This document shows positions 56,583 to 64,000 of a DNA stretch of 64,000 bases, piece after piece. The first letter of the stretch is position 1. Each line of letters opens with the position of its first letter. The notes beneath the pieces were generated by a model that was not told the DNA's origin, did not search any database, and saw only the letters and a list, made by a program, of their open reading frames with translations. The stretch lies in the IMG/VR virus record IMGVR_UViG_3300015241_000001, positions 1-64,000 of that record. One strand, written 5' to 3'. Position numbers and translations under genes: made by a program. This DNA comes from a virus.

Positions 56583-58790
56583 ATGTATGTAAATCGCAAG
56601 TCCAAGCTTCTAAACGAGGCACTGGAAGCCTTGGATCAGAAATACTTCGAGGCGAAGCGCCAGCTGCCGAAAGGCGGCATTGAGGACCATACTGCTCTGG
56701 CATGGACGTTGTTGACGCCGCTGGAGCTGCAGTTCGCTATAGAAGAGATCGATAACTGCATCAAGGATAGAACATACTACCTGCAGAACTTCCATACGAT
56801 TGTCACTGAGCAAGGTCTGGCTACGTGTTTGTATCCCATGTTCGATCTGCAGTGGATCGTTGAGAATGCTATTGCCAAGGAACGCGAGGAGACCGGCCAG
56901 TCGAAGGTGATTGTGCTGAAGCCTCGGCAGGCTGGGATCACAGAATACGCTACTGGGACAATGTGCTGGTGCTCGTTCTTTGCACCGAATGCTTATACGG
57001 TTTCTGTGGCGCAGGCACCGGACGTTTCAGCTCACGTGCAGCGCAAAGTCAACATTGCATATAACGGCCTGCCCTGGTTCATGCGGCCTGAGCGTCAGTA
57101 TCACTCGAAGGGCGAGTACATCGAGTTCAACAGGAAGGATCTGAGTGAGCGGGTAACGAATCCTGGCCTGGGCTCTGTGTTCATAACGACGCATGCGCAG
57201 CGCGGGTCGGGAATTGCTATTGGCCGAACCGTGCGTAACCTGCACATGACTGAGGTCAGTCGATGGGCGAGCACGGAGGTCTACACGGCTGACTTGGAGC
57301 CGAGCATGAACGCCAGCGACACGATGGGCATTAGCGAGAGTACAGCCTTGGGTTCGGATGGCCTGTTCTACAACATGTGGCAGGAAGCTGAAGAAGGCGA
57401 CTCGGATTGGGTGCCGGTGTTTCTACCTGTATACAAGGCGAAGAAATTCTCGCTGCCGCTGAAGCCAAGTCAAGTGCCTTTTTTGCTGACGCCATTGGAA
57501 GCTGCAGCTCGGGAACGCGTCATGGCCGAGGAGGCTGGGTTCAAGATCACCGATGAGTTTTTTAACTGGCGCAGGCGGAGGCTGAAGTCGGCGATCAAGC
57601 GGACTGGCTATCCGTATGCGCATTACGAGTCTTATCCGATGACGCCGCAGGAGGCTTTCCAGTCGAGCGGTCTGTGTGCGTTCCCGCGACACAAGCTGGA
57701 CGAGCAGAGCCAGTCGCACATGCGCCGGCCGGTCAAAATAGGCGAGATGATGTTTGGCGGGCTGCATGCAGTGCCGAAGCCGTTGATGACTGTGGTCAAG
57801 CCAGGTCAGGCGCTGGAGAAGAGGGAAACCGAGAACCGGTTCTATATGTGGGAGGACCCAAGTCCGATGGCGAGTTATTATCTGTCAGCGGACACAGGTG
57901 CAGGGCTGGTCGGAGGCGATCCACTGGTGGCGGTGGTCTGGCGCGCTGGCGTTGGTGCGAACCCTGATGTGCAGGTTGCGGACTGGGTGGGGTTCGCACC
58001 GCCGACTGAATACGCCAAGATTCTGTATGCGATCGGCATGTACTACAACAAGTGCGAAGTGGCGGTCGAGTACGCCAAGGAGGGTATGATCACGGCGGTG
58101 TACCTGCAGAATCAGTTGGAGTATCCGAATCTGTATCGGCCGCGGGCGGAGGACCGCGTAGGCAAGCAGATGGCCAACTACCTGCACTGGCAGACGACGA
58201 GCAAGACGAAAGCGTTGATGGTCGGGCGCATGGGCGAGGCCTTGTTGGAGGATAGTGTTGTCATTCGCTCGGAGTATATCTTGAAGGAGATGTACAAGTT
58301 CAGCAAGGATGGAGCTGGTTACTCGGGACTGGGCAGCCACGACGATGGCGTGATAGCGATCATGATCGGGCTGTATGCGTTGCGGCAGACGATGCCGGAG
58401 TTGCGGAGTCCGGCGGCTAAAGAGGATGCAGGCAGGCAGACACCGAGTCGGGGAGCTAGGCCGAGTGGCGGTGCTGTGTTGTACGGGCTGTATGACGAAC
58501 TGTGCAGGATGCGGGGCCAGACGCCGGTGCTGGCGAAGGCCGAGGAGTATGTGGCGGCCAGGCCGGGCTGGATGGTCAAGCCGATTATGGTCAGCAAGGC
58601 CAACACGGCTTATAGTGTCATCCATCACGGCGGTGGCATCGAGAACGAGCTGTTGAGGCGCGAGGGTATGGATCAGTGGGATATTACGCCGGGAGTGGTG
58701 GCTGCGTGGCGCGGGGCCAAGAGTAATGACCAGGGCCAGGAGGCGGAGGAGTTTGCGAGTCTGCTGGCGGGCGAGAGCTGGGCTGAGTAG
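56583..58790 (+). CDS. Terminase large subunit
   Basis: 735 residues. ATPase: VIVLKPRQAGITEYATG (Walker A 113-120), later VRNLHMTEVSRW (Walker B-like, 217-228). Nuclease: YYLSADTGAGLVGGDPLVAVVW (first Asp ~436), VAVEYAKEG (~495), GLGSHDDGVIAIMIGL (~570) with the acidic residues expected. Leaderless start by the 6-base rule and lack of a ribosome site. Longer than many terminases because of a C-terminal extension of about 120 residues. Confidence 0.88.
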   Translation: MYVNRKSKLLNEALEALDQKYFEAKRQLPKGGIEDHTALAWTLLTPLELQFAIEEIDNCIKDRTYYLQNFHTIVTEQGLATCLYPMFDLQWIVENAIAKEREETGQSKVIVLKPRQAGITEYATGTMCWCSFFAPNAYTVSVAQAPDVSAHVQRKVNIAYNGLPWFMRPERQYHSKGEYIEFNRKDLSERVTNPGLGSVFITTHAQRGSGIAIGRTVRNLHMTEVSRWASTEVYTADLEPSMNASDTMGISESTALGSDGLFYNMWQEAEEGDSDWVPVFLPVYKAKKFSLPLKPSQVPFLLTPLEAAARERVMAEEAGFKITDEFFNWRRRRLKSAIKRTGYPYAHYESYPMTPQEAFQSSGLCAFPRHKLDEQSQSHMRRPVKIGEMMFGGLHAVPKPLMTVVKPGQALEKRETENRFYMWEDPSPMASYYLSADTGAGLVGGDPLVAVVWRAGVGANPDVQVADWVGFAPPTEYAKILYAIGMYYNKCEVAVEYAKEGMITAVYLQNQLEYPNLYRPRAEDRVGKQMANYLHWQTTSKTKALMVGRMGEALLEDSVVIRSEYILKEMYKFSKDGAGYSGLGSHDDGVIAIMIGLYALRQTMPELRSPAAKEDAGRQTPSRGARPSGGAVLYGLYDELCRMRGQTPVLAKAEEYVAARPGWMVKPIMVSKANTAYSVIHHGGGIENELLRREGMDQWDITPGVVAAWRGAKSNDQGQEAEEFASLLAGESWAE

Positions 58791-58823
58791 TGGAGCTGCT
58801 AGGCTGCGACGGGGCAATAGAAA

Positions 58824-58866
58824 ACCTGCCGATTTGAGCGTCCGTGGGGGACTAAGCTTGGCAGGT
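58824..58866 (+). terminator. Long hairpin after terminase
   Basis: ACCTGCC (58824-58830) pairs with GGCAGGT (58860-58866), loop of 29 bases. Follows the terminase stop by 34 bases. T-run absent, so termination is uncertain. Confidence 0.4.
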
Positions 58867-58895
58867 GTATTAGGCATACTATAACAGCATTTCAG

Positions 58896-58924
58896 TTGAC
58901 TCACAACATGGATTCATGTAACTT
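58896..58924 (+). promoter_or_regulatory. Promoter with embedded operator in front of a structured leader
   Basis: TTGACT (58896-58901), 17 bases, TAACTT (58919-58924). The operator is ACATGGATTCATGTAA (58906-58921), a near-perfect palindrome. The first gene starts 110 bases later. Confidence 0.82.
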
Positions 58925-58931
58925 AGTAGTT

Positions 58932-59018
58932 GCCCGGTCTGGAGGCTTCGAGCCTCGCGTCGACGAACACTCCTAAGAAAGCCAGTACCAGTAGTTGGCG
59001 ATTCTGAGCAGGCCGGGC
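58932..59018 (+). ncRNA. Three-stem structured leader RNA
   Basis: GCCCGG (58932-58937) pairs with CCGGGC (59013-59018), closing a region with hairpin GAGGCT-tcg-AGCCTC (58942-58956) and a second interrupted hairpin GCCA-TAC/GTA-TGGC (58981-58999). It begins about 7 bases after the promoter and ends just before the AGGAGC ribosome region. The layout is that of a three-way junction; a tRNA was rejected. Confidence 0.55.
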
Positions 59019-59035
59019 GCAGGAGCTCTAAGGTA

Positions 59036-59356
59036 ATGGCCAAGCCGAAGTCAGTCCGTACAGGTGTCTATGTCGAGCGTGACGGCAGTCGGCACAAAGG
59101 ACCGCTGATCTTGCTGACGCCGATGCGTGTGACGGTGCTGCAGACGCATGCCAGGTTTATTAAAGATGCCAAGTCGAATGCGGGGCCGCCAGGGGATGTG
59201 TTCAGTCCAGTGGTGGTGTTTCGCAGGTTCGGCTATACCGATGGCTGTCTTATAGGTAGCGAGTTGTACGTAATGCTGCAGGCCGAGTTCCTGCGCAAGT
59301 TCAAGTGGGCGGGCAGGCTGAAGACGATCGTGCGGACGACTGAGGAGGTTTGGTAG
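59036..59356 (+). CDS. Small protein, tandem family A
   Basis: 106 residues. The end LYVMLQAEFLRKFKWAGRLKTIVRTTEEVW corresponds to MVYVMPKAEFLERYERLGRLVKVRGQEEVG in the next gene, so the two are duplicates. Beta-rich start. Function unknown. Confidence 0.55.
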   Translation: MAKPKSVRTGVYVERDGSRHKGPLILLTPMRVTVLQTHARFIKDAKSNAGPPGDVFSPVVVFRRFGYTDGCLIGSELYVMLQAEFLRKFKWAGRLKTIVRTTEEVW

Positions 59357-59358
59357 TT

Positions 59359-59658
59359 ATGCCGAAAGGTCAACGAGTGGCACCAGGCGTATACGGCGAA
59401 CGAGCGGACTGGCTGACGGAGCACAATTTCAAGGCGATCGATTGCCACCACGACTGCGGCCTAAAGGTTGTCGTCGAGAGCAATGAAGTGCATCTGTGCG
59501 TTAGAGACGTGCTGGACAAGGGCGTATGGTTTAGGCCTTTTAGATGGCCGGGAGGCAGGGCTGTCATGGTGTATGTGATGCCTAAGGCCGAGTTTCTGGA
59601 ACGGTACGAACGGTTGGGACGGTTAGTAAAGGTACGTGGCCAGGAAGAGGTTGGGTGA
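59359..59658 (+). CDS. Small protein, tandem family A
   Basis: 99 residues from the ATG at 59359 after GAGGAGG. Duplicate of the preceding gene in its second half; Cys/His in the first half (DCHHDCGLKVVVESNEVHLCVRD). TGATG coupling to the next gene. Confidence 0.55.
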   Translation: MPKGQRVAPGVYGERADWLTEHNFKAIDCHHDCGLKVVVESNEVHLCVRDVLDKGVWFRPFRWPGGRAVMVYVMPKAEFLERYERLGRLVKVRGQEEVG

Positions 59659-59918
59659 TGCGCAAGTACAAGGGAGACGGTAAGGCACACGAGCTAGTAG
59701 AGTGCATAGCTGAACCTGAGGACAAGGTTGTGGCGTTGTACGTCAATGACTATCAGTGTTTGGCCAGGTTCCTGCAGCAAATGGCAGGCTGGTTTGCGCG
59801 GCGGCCGCAGGACGAGGTTGAGGTTGAGGTTGAAGCTGTGTTGCGCGTTCGCGGGCGGGACGGTGTCGTGGCGGAGTACCGGTGGGGAGCCGATTCTGGC
59901 GCTGGCGAGGGGCTGTGA
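59658..59918 (+). CDS. Small protein, tandem family B
   Basis: 86 residues from the ATG at 59658 (TGATG coupling). Ends EVEAVLRVRGRDGVVAEYRWG, which matches PLEVVVLVRGHNDSIVEYKWG in the next gene, so they are duplicates of another small fold. Confidence 0.55.
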   Translation: MRKYKGDGKAHELVECIAEPEDKVVALYVNDYQCLARFLQQMAGWFARRPQDEVEVEVEAVLRVRGRDGVVAEYRWGADSGAGEGL

Positions 59919-60265
59919 TGCGAGGGCACAAGGATGGCAAAGGTGAGTCAGTAGTCGAGTACTTCAGGAACTTCCTGAGGGATATGCCGGTTGTGGAGTT
60001 CATGGACGCGGTCGGGCGGGTGTTGGCTGCGGACGAGGCGGCTGGAACTAAGCCGTTGGAGGTGGTGGTGCTGGTGCGCGGTCACAACGACAGCATTGTC
60101 GAGTACAAGTGGGGTCAAGCTCCTGCTGTGGGCCGGGACCTAGTGCGGGAAGCTGCATGGACTAGGCCTTTTCAGATAGGTTCGTCGGAGCCATCGGTGC
60201 TGTGGTGGTCGAAGCCCGTTGGCGCGCAGTTGGCTTGGCCGGAAGAGCCTGTTGACGAGGACTAG
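59918..60265 (+). CDS. Small protein, tandem family B
   Basis: 115 residues from the ATG at 59918 (TGATG coupling). Duplicate of the previous gene plus a C-terminal extension. Its stop overlaps the end of the facing wHTH gene by 4 bases. Confidence 0.55.
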   Translation: MRGHKDGKGESVVEYFRNFLRDMPVVEFMDAVGRVLAADEAAGTKPLEVVVLVRGHNDSIVEYKWGQAPAVGRDLVREAAWTRPFQIGSSEPSVLWWSKPVGAQLAWPEEPVDED

Positions 60266-60807
60266 AGTTCTGGTGGCGTACGAAAATGCCGCAGCCGCGG
60301 AGCCGACTTCTTCGTTGTTCTATCGGACCGTGGGCGATCCAGAGGTCTATCCCGAGGGTTGAGCTGACTCGGGTGAGTGACGTAGGGTTCGGTTACCTGT
60401 CTCCAGTGGTCTAAAGCTGCCAGCTGTTCTTCAGGTGTGCCTCGGTGGCAGAACAGAGGCGATATGAGCAGGCTAGAGCCGCCCAGTCGGCGCAGTAGCT
60501 CAAGCTTCTCTAGCATGCGCAGTAGCTTGCTGACTCTGGACTTGTCGACACCGAGCTCTGCGGCAAAGTAAGTGTGCGGCCGAGCGCAGACTCCAGCGTA
60601 GCCAACCGCTTCGACCAGAAGTAGCGCCAGCCTGTAAGCATCTGCTGGTAGCTTGGTGTGCGCTAGCTTCGATAAGTCAGTCAAGCCCATATATGAGAAC
60701 CCTCCTGGAAAGTAATAACGTCGACGTTTTGGCCCTGACACGGCCGCGTTGAGCTCGCCTAACGGTTGACCTTTGGAGTCGGTCACGATCAGCTTGTCAG
60801 CAGACAT
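60262..60807 (-). CDS. RepL-like winged-helix protein, possible replication initiator or repressor
   Basis: 181 residues with GGAGCC before the ATG. A winged helix-turn-helix is clear: LPADAYRLALLLVEAVGYAGVCARPHTYFAAELGVDKSRVSKLLRMLEKLELLRRLGG, then a wing (SSLLISPLFCHRGTPEEQLAALDHWR) in the style of the RepL replication/maintenance family (allowing for gaps). Basic tail. It is the only minus-strand gene in its region and borders an origin-like gap, so either initiator or master repressor. Confidence 0.68.
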   Translation of the reverse strand: MSADKLIVTDSKGQPLGELNAAVSGPKRRRYYFPGGFSYMGLTDLSKLAHTKLPADAYRLALLLVEAVGYAGVCARPHTYFAAELGVDKSRVSKLLRMLEKLELLRRLGGSSLLISPLFCHRGTPEEQLAALDHWRQVTEPYVTHPSQLNPRDRPLDRPRSDRTTKKSAPRLRHFRTPPEL

Positions 60808-61429
60808 TCAGGCTCCTCGAAGGCAAGCGCACGGCCTCTATAGATGTTGTACAGGCTTGCTTGAAAGTTGTCTACAGAGACCACAAAAGTGGTCGTAACT
60901 GTTGTGTTGTGTGGTAGTTAGTCCTATTCATATGAATATATAGAACACATGCATGCCGGCTGGAGCGAATAGAAGGCGAAGGAAGGGAAGGGATCCTCCT
61001 ACATGAATCCGTGAATAAATAGTAAATTTGAAAATTGGAATTTTGATAAAAAGTCCATGTGAGAGTCCAACGTTCTCGCAGGCGTCTCCCTACCCACCCC
61101 CACCCCCTTGACTAGGCGCACGCGCGCGGGTGGAGCTTGCGCTTGGATGACGACGCGCGCACGAAGTGAAAGCTAGGGGGAAGGGGGAGAGTAGGCGTGG
61201 GGTCGAGCGCGGCGGGGGAGTAGCCGAGGTAGTAGCAATGACTGCGACGACGGCCTAGGCGCACGCCACGGGCGGCGGCGGCACGACCGAGCACATGACT
61301 AGAAGGTAACGTTACCAACACTAACTATGCTTGCGAATTGTGTTGACAATGGTTGCGCACAGTGGTGAACTGTACCTGCAACATCGGACAGCGCAGCGTC
61401 CACACCAGCACCAGCATGAGGTAGTCCAC
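60808..61429. other. 620-base gap: origin or control-region candidate
   Basis: No convincing gene. It contains hairpin GACCAC-aaaa-GTGGTC (60879-60894), palindrome TATTCATATGAATA (60925-60938), half of the recurrent operator ACATGAATCCGTG (61001-61013), an A/T-rich stretch (61014-61050) with AAAATTGGAATTTT, long C- and G-runs (61088-61230), and palindrome GGTAACGTTACC (61305-61316). The mix of A/T-rich patch, palindromes and repeats next to a RepL-like gene resembles an origin. Confidence 0.45.
60879..60894. repeat. Perfect 6-bp inverted repeat in the wHTH upstream region
   Basis: GACCAC-aaaa-GTGGTC, 72 bases upstream of the wHTH start. Could be its own operator or a transcript hairpin. Confidence 0.45.
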
Positions 61430-61591
61430 ATGACACTCAACAAGCAACGCACAGCAATGGCACAAGCAATACGCGAAGCAGTCGGAGCAGGTAGGCCGAT
61501 GACAGTCGTACATCCATTGCTTACTACGGCAGTGAACTGGGTTCCGTGCCCGGATAGCCAGCTACAGACGTCCGTCGCGCCCAGCAGCTAG
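61430..61591 (+). CDS. 53-residue protein, tentative
   Basis: ATG at 61430 with GAGG upstream. MTLNKQRTAMAQAIREAVGA and on to a Pro/Ser/Gln-rich end. The frame continues upstream without a clear start. Only tentatively real. Confidence 0.35.
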   Translation: MTLNKQRTAMAQAIREAVGAGRPMTVVHPLLTTAVNWVPCPDSQLQTSVAPSS

Positions 61592-61625
61592 CACGCAATC
61601 GCACGATCTTGCACGAAACTGCACG
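61591..61625 (+). repeat. Four GCACG units at exact 10-base spacing
   Basis: GCACG starts at 61591, 61601, 61611 and 61621. The variable 5 bases between (CAATC, ATCTT, AAACT) differ. The 10-base period places all units on one face of the helix, like iterons or a cooperative regulator site. The next gene starts at 61674. Confidence 0.6.
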
Positions 61626-61673
61626 TTGACCACCACCACCACGAAGTCACTCACGTCACGAAAGAGGAAGACA

Positions 61674-62054
61674 ATGCAGACTAGCCAAGCCGCTTTCAAT
61701 TCCATGATGGATCACCGCAGTCTTACAGCATTGCCCGCAGCACGCGGCGAAGCTGCGTTGCTGCAAGCTCCGGGCACGCCTACCGTTACGCCAATCGTCT
61801 ACCGTACTGCCGAGTCGCTCGCCGAAACGTTGATTGAGATGGCAGAAGCTGCCGTTGCTGAGGACTGCAACAACGTCCGGCTAGTAGCAGGGTTCCGTGT
61901 GCTGTTCGTGCTCGCGGGCGACCGTAGACTGGACGCCAACATGTTTTACTTCGTGTACTCAGGCGTGGACAACAAAGGCAATAGCCTAATCTCGGAGCCT
62001 ATGCCATTGTCGGTATGCGTGCAGTTGTTGCAGCAGTTGACGGCAACCTATTAG
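61674..62054 (+). CDS. Protein of unknown function
   Basis: 126 residues from the ATG at 61674 (GAGGAAG at 6 bases; the leader AAGTCACTCAC ... GAGGAAGACA is repeated before 63537). Alpha/beta order (IVYRTAESLAETLIEMAEAAVAEDCNNVRLVAGFRVLFVLAGDRRLDANMFYFVYSG, allowing for gaps). Not recognised. Confidence 0.6.
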   Translation: MQTSQAAFNSMMDHRSLTALPAARGEAALLQAPGTPTVTPIVYRTAESLAETLIEMAEAAVAEDCNNVRLVAGFRVLFVLAGDRRLDANMFYFVYSGVDNKGNSLISEPMPLSVCVQLLQQLTATY

Positions 62055-62193
62055 CCATTGACGTACAATCGCGTAACAGGCTTGCGGTTGAGCAAGTGGC
62101 AATCTAGCCACCAACTTACAAGCTACCAACCAACAGAGGCAATGCAAGCGAGCGACATCGTTCGCGGGCCAATCCTCAGATAAGGTGGATCAC

Positions 62194-63261
62194 ATGAGCG
62201 CACAAATTGAGAACAACCAACTCGCATACGTAGCAGTCAACGGCGCACCGTGGCATGGACTCGGCAAGCCAGTGGAGCTTGGCGCAACAGGCGAAGAGAT
62301 GCTAGTAGCTGCCGGCTTGAATTGGCCTGTACAGTGCCGTCGCCTTGCCATGCGTGGCGTGACTGAACGCGTACTCGACTCCGGCGTTCGCATTCTAGCC
62401 GTAGACACGACGCGCGGTATGCTCACCGACCAGCTCAATGGTTTTCGCGCTGTAGTGCGTGGCGACAACGACCACGTGTTCCAGATAGCGAGCGATAGCT
62501 ACCAACTGGTGCAAAACCTTGAAGTTGTCAACTTCTTCAAGGAGTTTTGCGAAGCAGGCCACGCCACGATGGAAACTGTGGGCGCACTTCGTGACGGTGC
62601 AGTCGTATGGGCTCTAGCCAAGCTCAACACCGGTGCAGCGTTTAGCATCACAGACGCGCGGGGCGATGCAACAGGCGACGAGTTGGAATCGTTTATGCTG
62701 CTGGCTACGTCGCATGACGGCAGCTTGAAAACTACAGGCGTGCCAACACAAGAGAGGGTAGTGTGCCGGAATACCTTGATGGCCGCGCTGCGCAATGGCG
62801 ACGCGGTCAAAACTTTCTCGTTGACACATCGCAGCAAGTTCGACGATGCGGCCAAGTCTAAAGCTATGCGTGTGATGGAGATGGCACGGCATCAATTGGC
62901 TGATACCAACGACCTAGCGAATCAGCTTGCGCGTGTCACCATCGACCACGACGGATGGTTGGAGTTTATGTCCAAGCTCATGGGCGGCATGGATGCCGTG
63001 ATCGACCCCAAAACGGCAGACTTGACGAAGACGGCGCGGGATATACAGGATGCAACCATGACGAGTCCAGGGAGCGGTCTAGCGTCGGCGCGCGGTACGC
63101 TCTGGGGCGCGGTCAACGGTGTCACGTACTACGTTGACCATCAGGCACGTAGCCGTAGCGACCAAAACCGCCTATTCTCGGCATGGTTCGGCAACGGTTC
63201 CGAGCGCAAGACGGCAGCGGTCAAAGCTGCGGTGGAACTGGCAGGGATTGGAAGCTATTAG
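62194..63261 (+). CDS. DUF932/TIGR03299 phage/plasmid-like protein
   Basis: 355 residues from the ATG at 62194, AAGGTGGA upstream. PWHGLGKPVELGATGEEMLVAAGLNWPVQCRRL is the signature start, then FRAVVRGDNDHVFQIASDSYQLVQNLEVVNFF, TTGVPTQERVVCRNTLMAAL and a helical end with WGAVNGVTYYVDHQARSRSDQNRLFSAWFGNG. This family is common in phages and plasmids near replication or recombination genes; function unknown. Confidence 0.85.
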   Translation: MSAQIENNQLAYVAVNGAPWHGLGKPVELGATGEEMLVAAGLNWPVQCRRLAMRGVTERVLDSGVRILAVDTTRGMLTDQLNGFRAVVRGDNDHVFQIASDSYQLVQNLEVVNFFKEFCEAGHATMETVGALRDGAVVWALAKLNTGAAFSITDARGDATGDELESFMLLATSHDGSLKTTGVPTQERVVCRNTLMAALRNGDAVKTFSLTHRSKFDDAAKSKAMRVMEMARHQLADTNDLANQLARVTIDHDGWLEFMSKLMGGMDAVIDPKTADLTKTARDIQDATMTSPGSGLASARGTLWGAVNGVTYYVDHQARSRSDQNRLFSAWFGNGSERKTAAVKAAVELAGIGSY

Positions 63262-63270
63262 CAGGGCGCG

Positions 63271-63309
63271 GCTAGGCGCATATTACCTCATCGGTGGTGC
63301 GCGCCTAGC
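63271..63309. terminator. Perfect 9-bp inverted repeat after the DUF932 gene
   Basis: GCTAGGCGC (63271-63279) and GCGCCTAGC (63301-63309), 21-base loop. No T-run. CTAGGCGCA also occurs at 61113 and 61256 in the origin-like gap, so the repeat may have a wider role than termination. Confidence 0.45.
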
Positions 63310-63536
63310 TCCGTAGTCCAACGCTAGTATCGCTCGACATTCCTAGACTAACGCTCACGGATGCCGAGTGAATATTAGATCTACAATCCAGCGTCAGCGA
63401 CAGCCGTCCAGTACTTTAGTTTTATTAGCAACCGTAGTCACCAGGCAACGTATATACAAACCGTGTCGCGTAGTGTAGCGTAGTTGAAGTAGCACACAGC
63501 ACGTCCAAGTCACTCACCGAGAGGAAGACAACCGCC

Positions 63537-64000
63537 ATGAAAACCGTATTCAAAACCGCCGAACTGCCCCATCAATGGGCACATCAGCTAGCGCCAAAGG
63601 GACGCTCTAGCTCCAATCAGAGCTTTGAAGGTGTGGACTACTACAGCTACGGCACTGTGATCGCTAGCATCGTCTTCAACGATAAAGGTGAGCAAGCTTA
63701 CCTTGTGAGCACTGGCAAATACTCCGTGAGCACGTCTAGCCACCAGTCTTGTGTACGCTCCGCCATACCAATCGGCGCACGCAAATTCTTCGTGCCGGGC
63801 GTTGATCGTGGTGGGTGGCATTTCAGCACGCCTGTACGCATCCTCCGCGCATGGGCTGAACAGTTCAACCGACTGTTAGTTGAGTCTAGTAAAAGCCGCA
63901 ATCCCAAACGTGACAGACTGCGACTCGAAGCGTGTGCGTTAGTCGATACCATGACGGAGTACGCTGCGTGGCTTGGCGAAGACCGCGAAGACTTTGTCAT
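63537..64000 (+). CDS. Partial protein of unknown function, cut by window end
   Basis: At least 154 residues, no stop before the window end. ATG at 63537 after GAGGAAGACAACCGCC. FEGVDYYSYGTVIASIVFNDKGEQAYLVSTGKYSVSTSSHQSCVRSAIP looks like a beta sheet with an alpha end (RILRAWAEQFNRLLVESSKSRN). The leader is a copy of that before 61674. Confidence 0.6.
   Translation, partial: MKTVFKTAELPHQWAHQLAPKGRSSSNQSFEGVDYYSYGTVIASIVFNDKGEQAYLVSTGKYSVSTSSHQSCVRSAIPIGARKFFVPGVDRGGWHFSTPVRILRAWAEQFNRLLVESSKSRNPKRDRLRLEACALVDTMTEYAAWLGEDREDFV

Noticed and set aside
58932-59018. tRNA or tRNA-like RNA
   Set aside because: 6-bp closing stem and a TTCGA loop exist, but arm lengths and anticodon loop are wrong.
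6-64000. Integrase, DNA polymerase or endolysin
   Set aside because: None of the reading frames shows the catalytic motifs; such genes may lie outside the window.

Overview
The window is one continuous piece of a tailed double-stranded DNA phage genome (or a provirus or metagenomic contig). Genes are packed head to tail with 1-4 base stop/start overlaps. It encodes terminase, portal, scaffold and major capsid, and I see no tape-measure protein or sheath. Three adaptor-like proteins, one 1225-residue nozzle-like protein and large internal-virion-like proteins point to a short-tailed (podovirus-like) particle. The host cannot be named. Many fibre genes begin with Sec-type signal peptides ending in A-x-A-Q and carry Ig-like/carboxypeptidase-regulatory, SGNH and lectin domains. 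Together with -35/-10 promoters of sigma-70 type this suggests a Gram-negative environmental host; Acidobacteriota would fit but is only a guess.

Layout. About 1-44100 is a minus-strand virion block. Read in its own direction (right to left) it has: small membrane protein, Zn-ribbon protein, portal, small genes, scaffold, major capsid, two capsid-associated proteins, a first adaptor-like protein, an accessory cluster (DUF559 nuclease, Zn protein, Acb2-type cyclic-nucleotide sponge), a second adaptor-like protein, HTH + VWA + Zn-finger genes, an exported fibre, three small beta-sandwich paralogues, a third adaptor-like protein, a fibre, the nozzle-like protein, a GNAT protein, three internal-virion-like proteins, and a left-end cluster of five fibre/adhesin genes. 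One plus-strand DNA-binding-like gene (12351-13157) sits inside this block.

From 44186 to 60265 everything runs on the plus strand: small membrane and secreted proteins, many tiny unknown genes with tandem duplications, an HTH protein, a GT4 - C-methyltransferase - GT2 glycan cassette, a lone Walker-A protein, then small and large terminase and four short genes. A minus-strand RepL-like winged-helix protein (60262-60807) faces them. Beyond a 620-base regulatory or origin-like gap lie a phased GCACG array, a small gene, a DUF932/TIGR03299 protein and a gene cut by the window end. No integrase, DNA polymerase or convincing endolysin was found here.

The most interesting pattern is regulatory. 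A palindromic element (TTACATG-N4-RTGTAA type) recurs between genes across the window. At several sites it fills the spacer of a TTGNNN-N17-TAANNT promoter, so binding would block RNA polymerase. At four genes exactly 6 bases separate the -10 from the ATG and no ribosome-binding site is present, which predicts leaderless mRNAs. One copy plus a downstream terminator predicts a short antisense RNA. In addition, many intergenic gaps of the virion block hold long inverted repeats, two of which bury the next gene's ribosome-binding site and one of which has H-type pseudoknot topology. The second unusual theme is a set of fibre proteins that look exported through Sec, one of them fused to a degenerate HNH-like domain.
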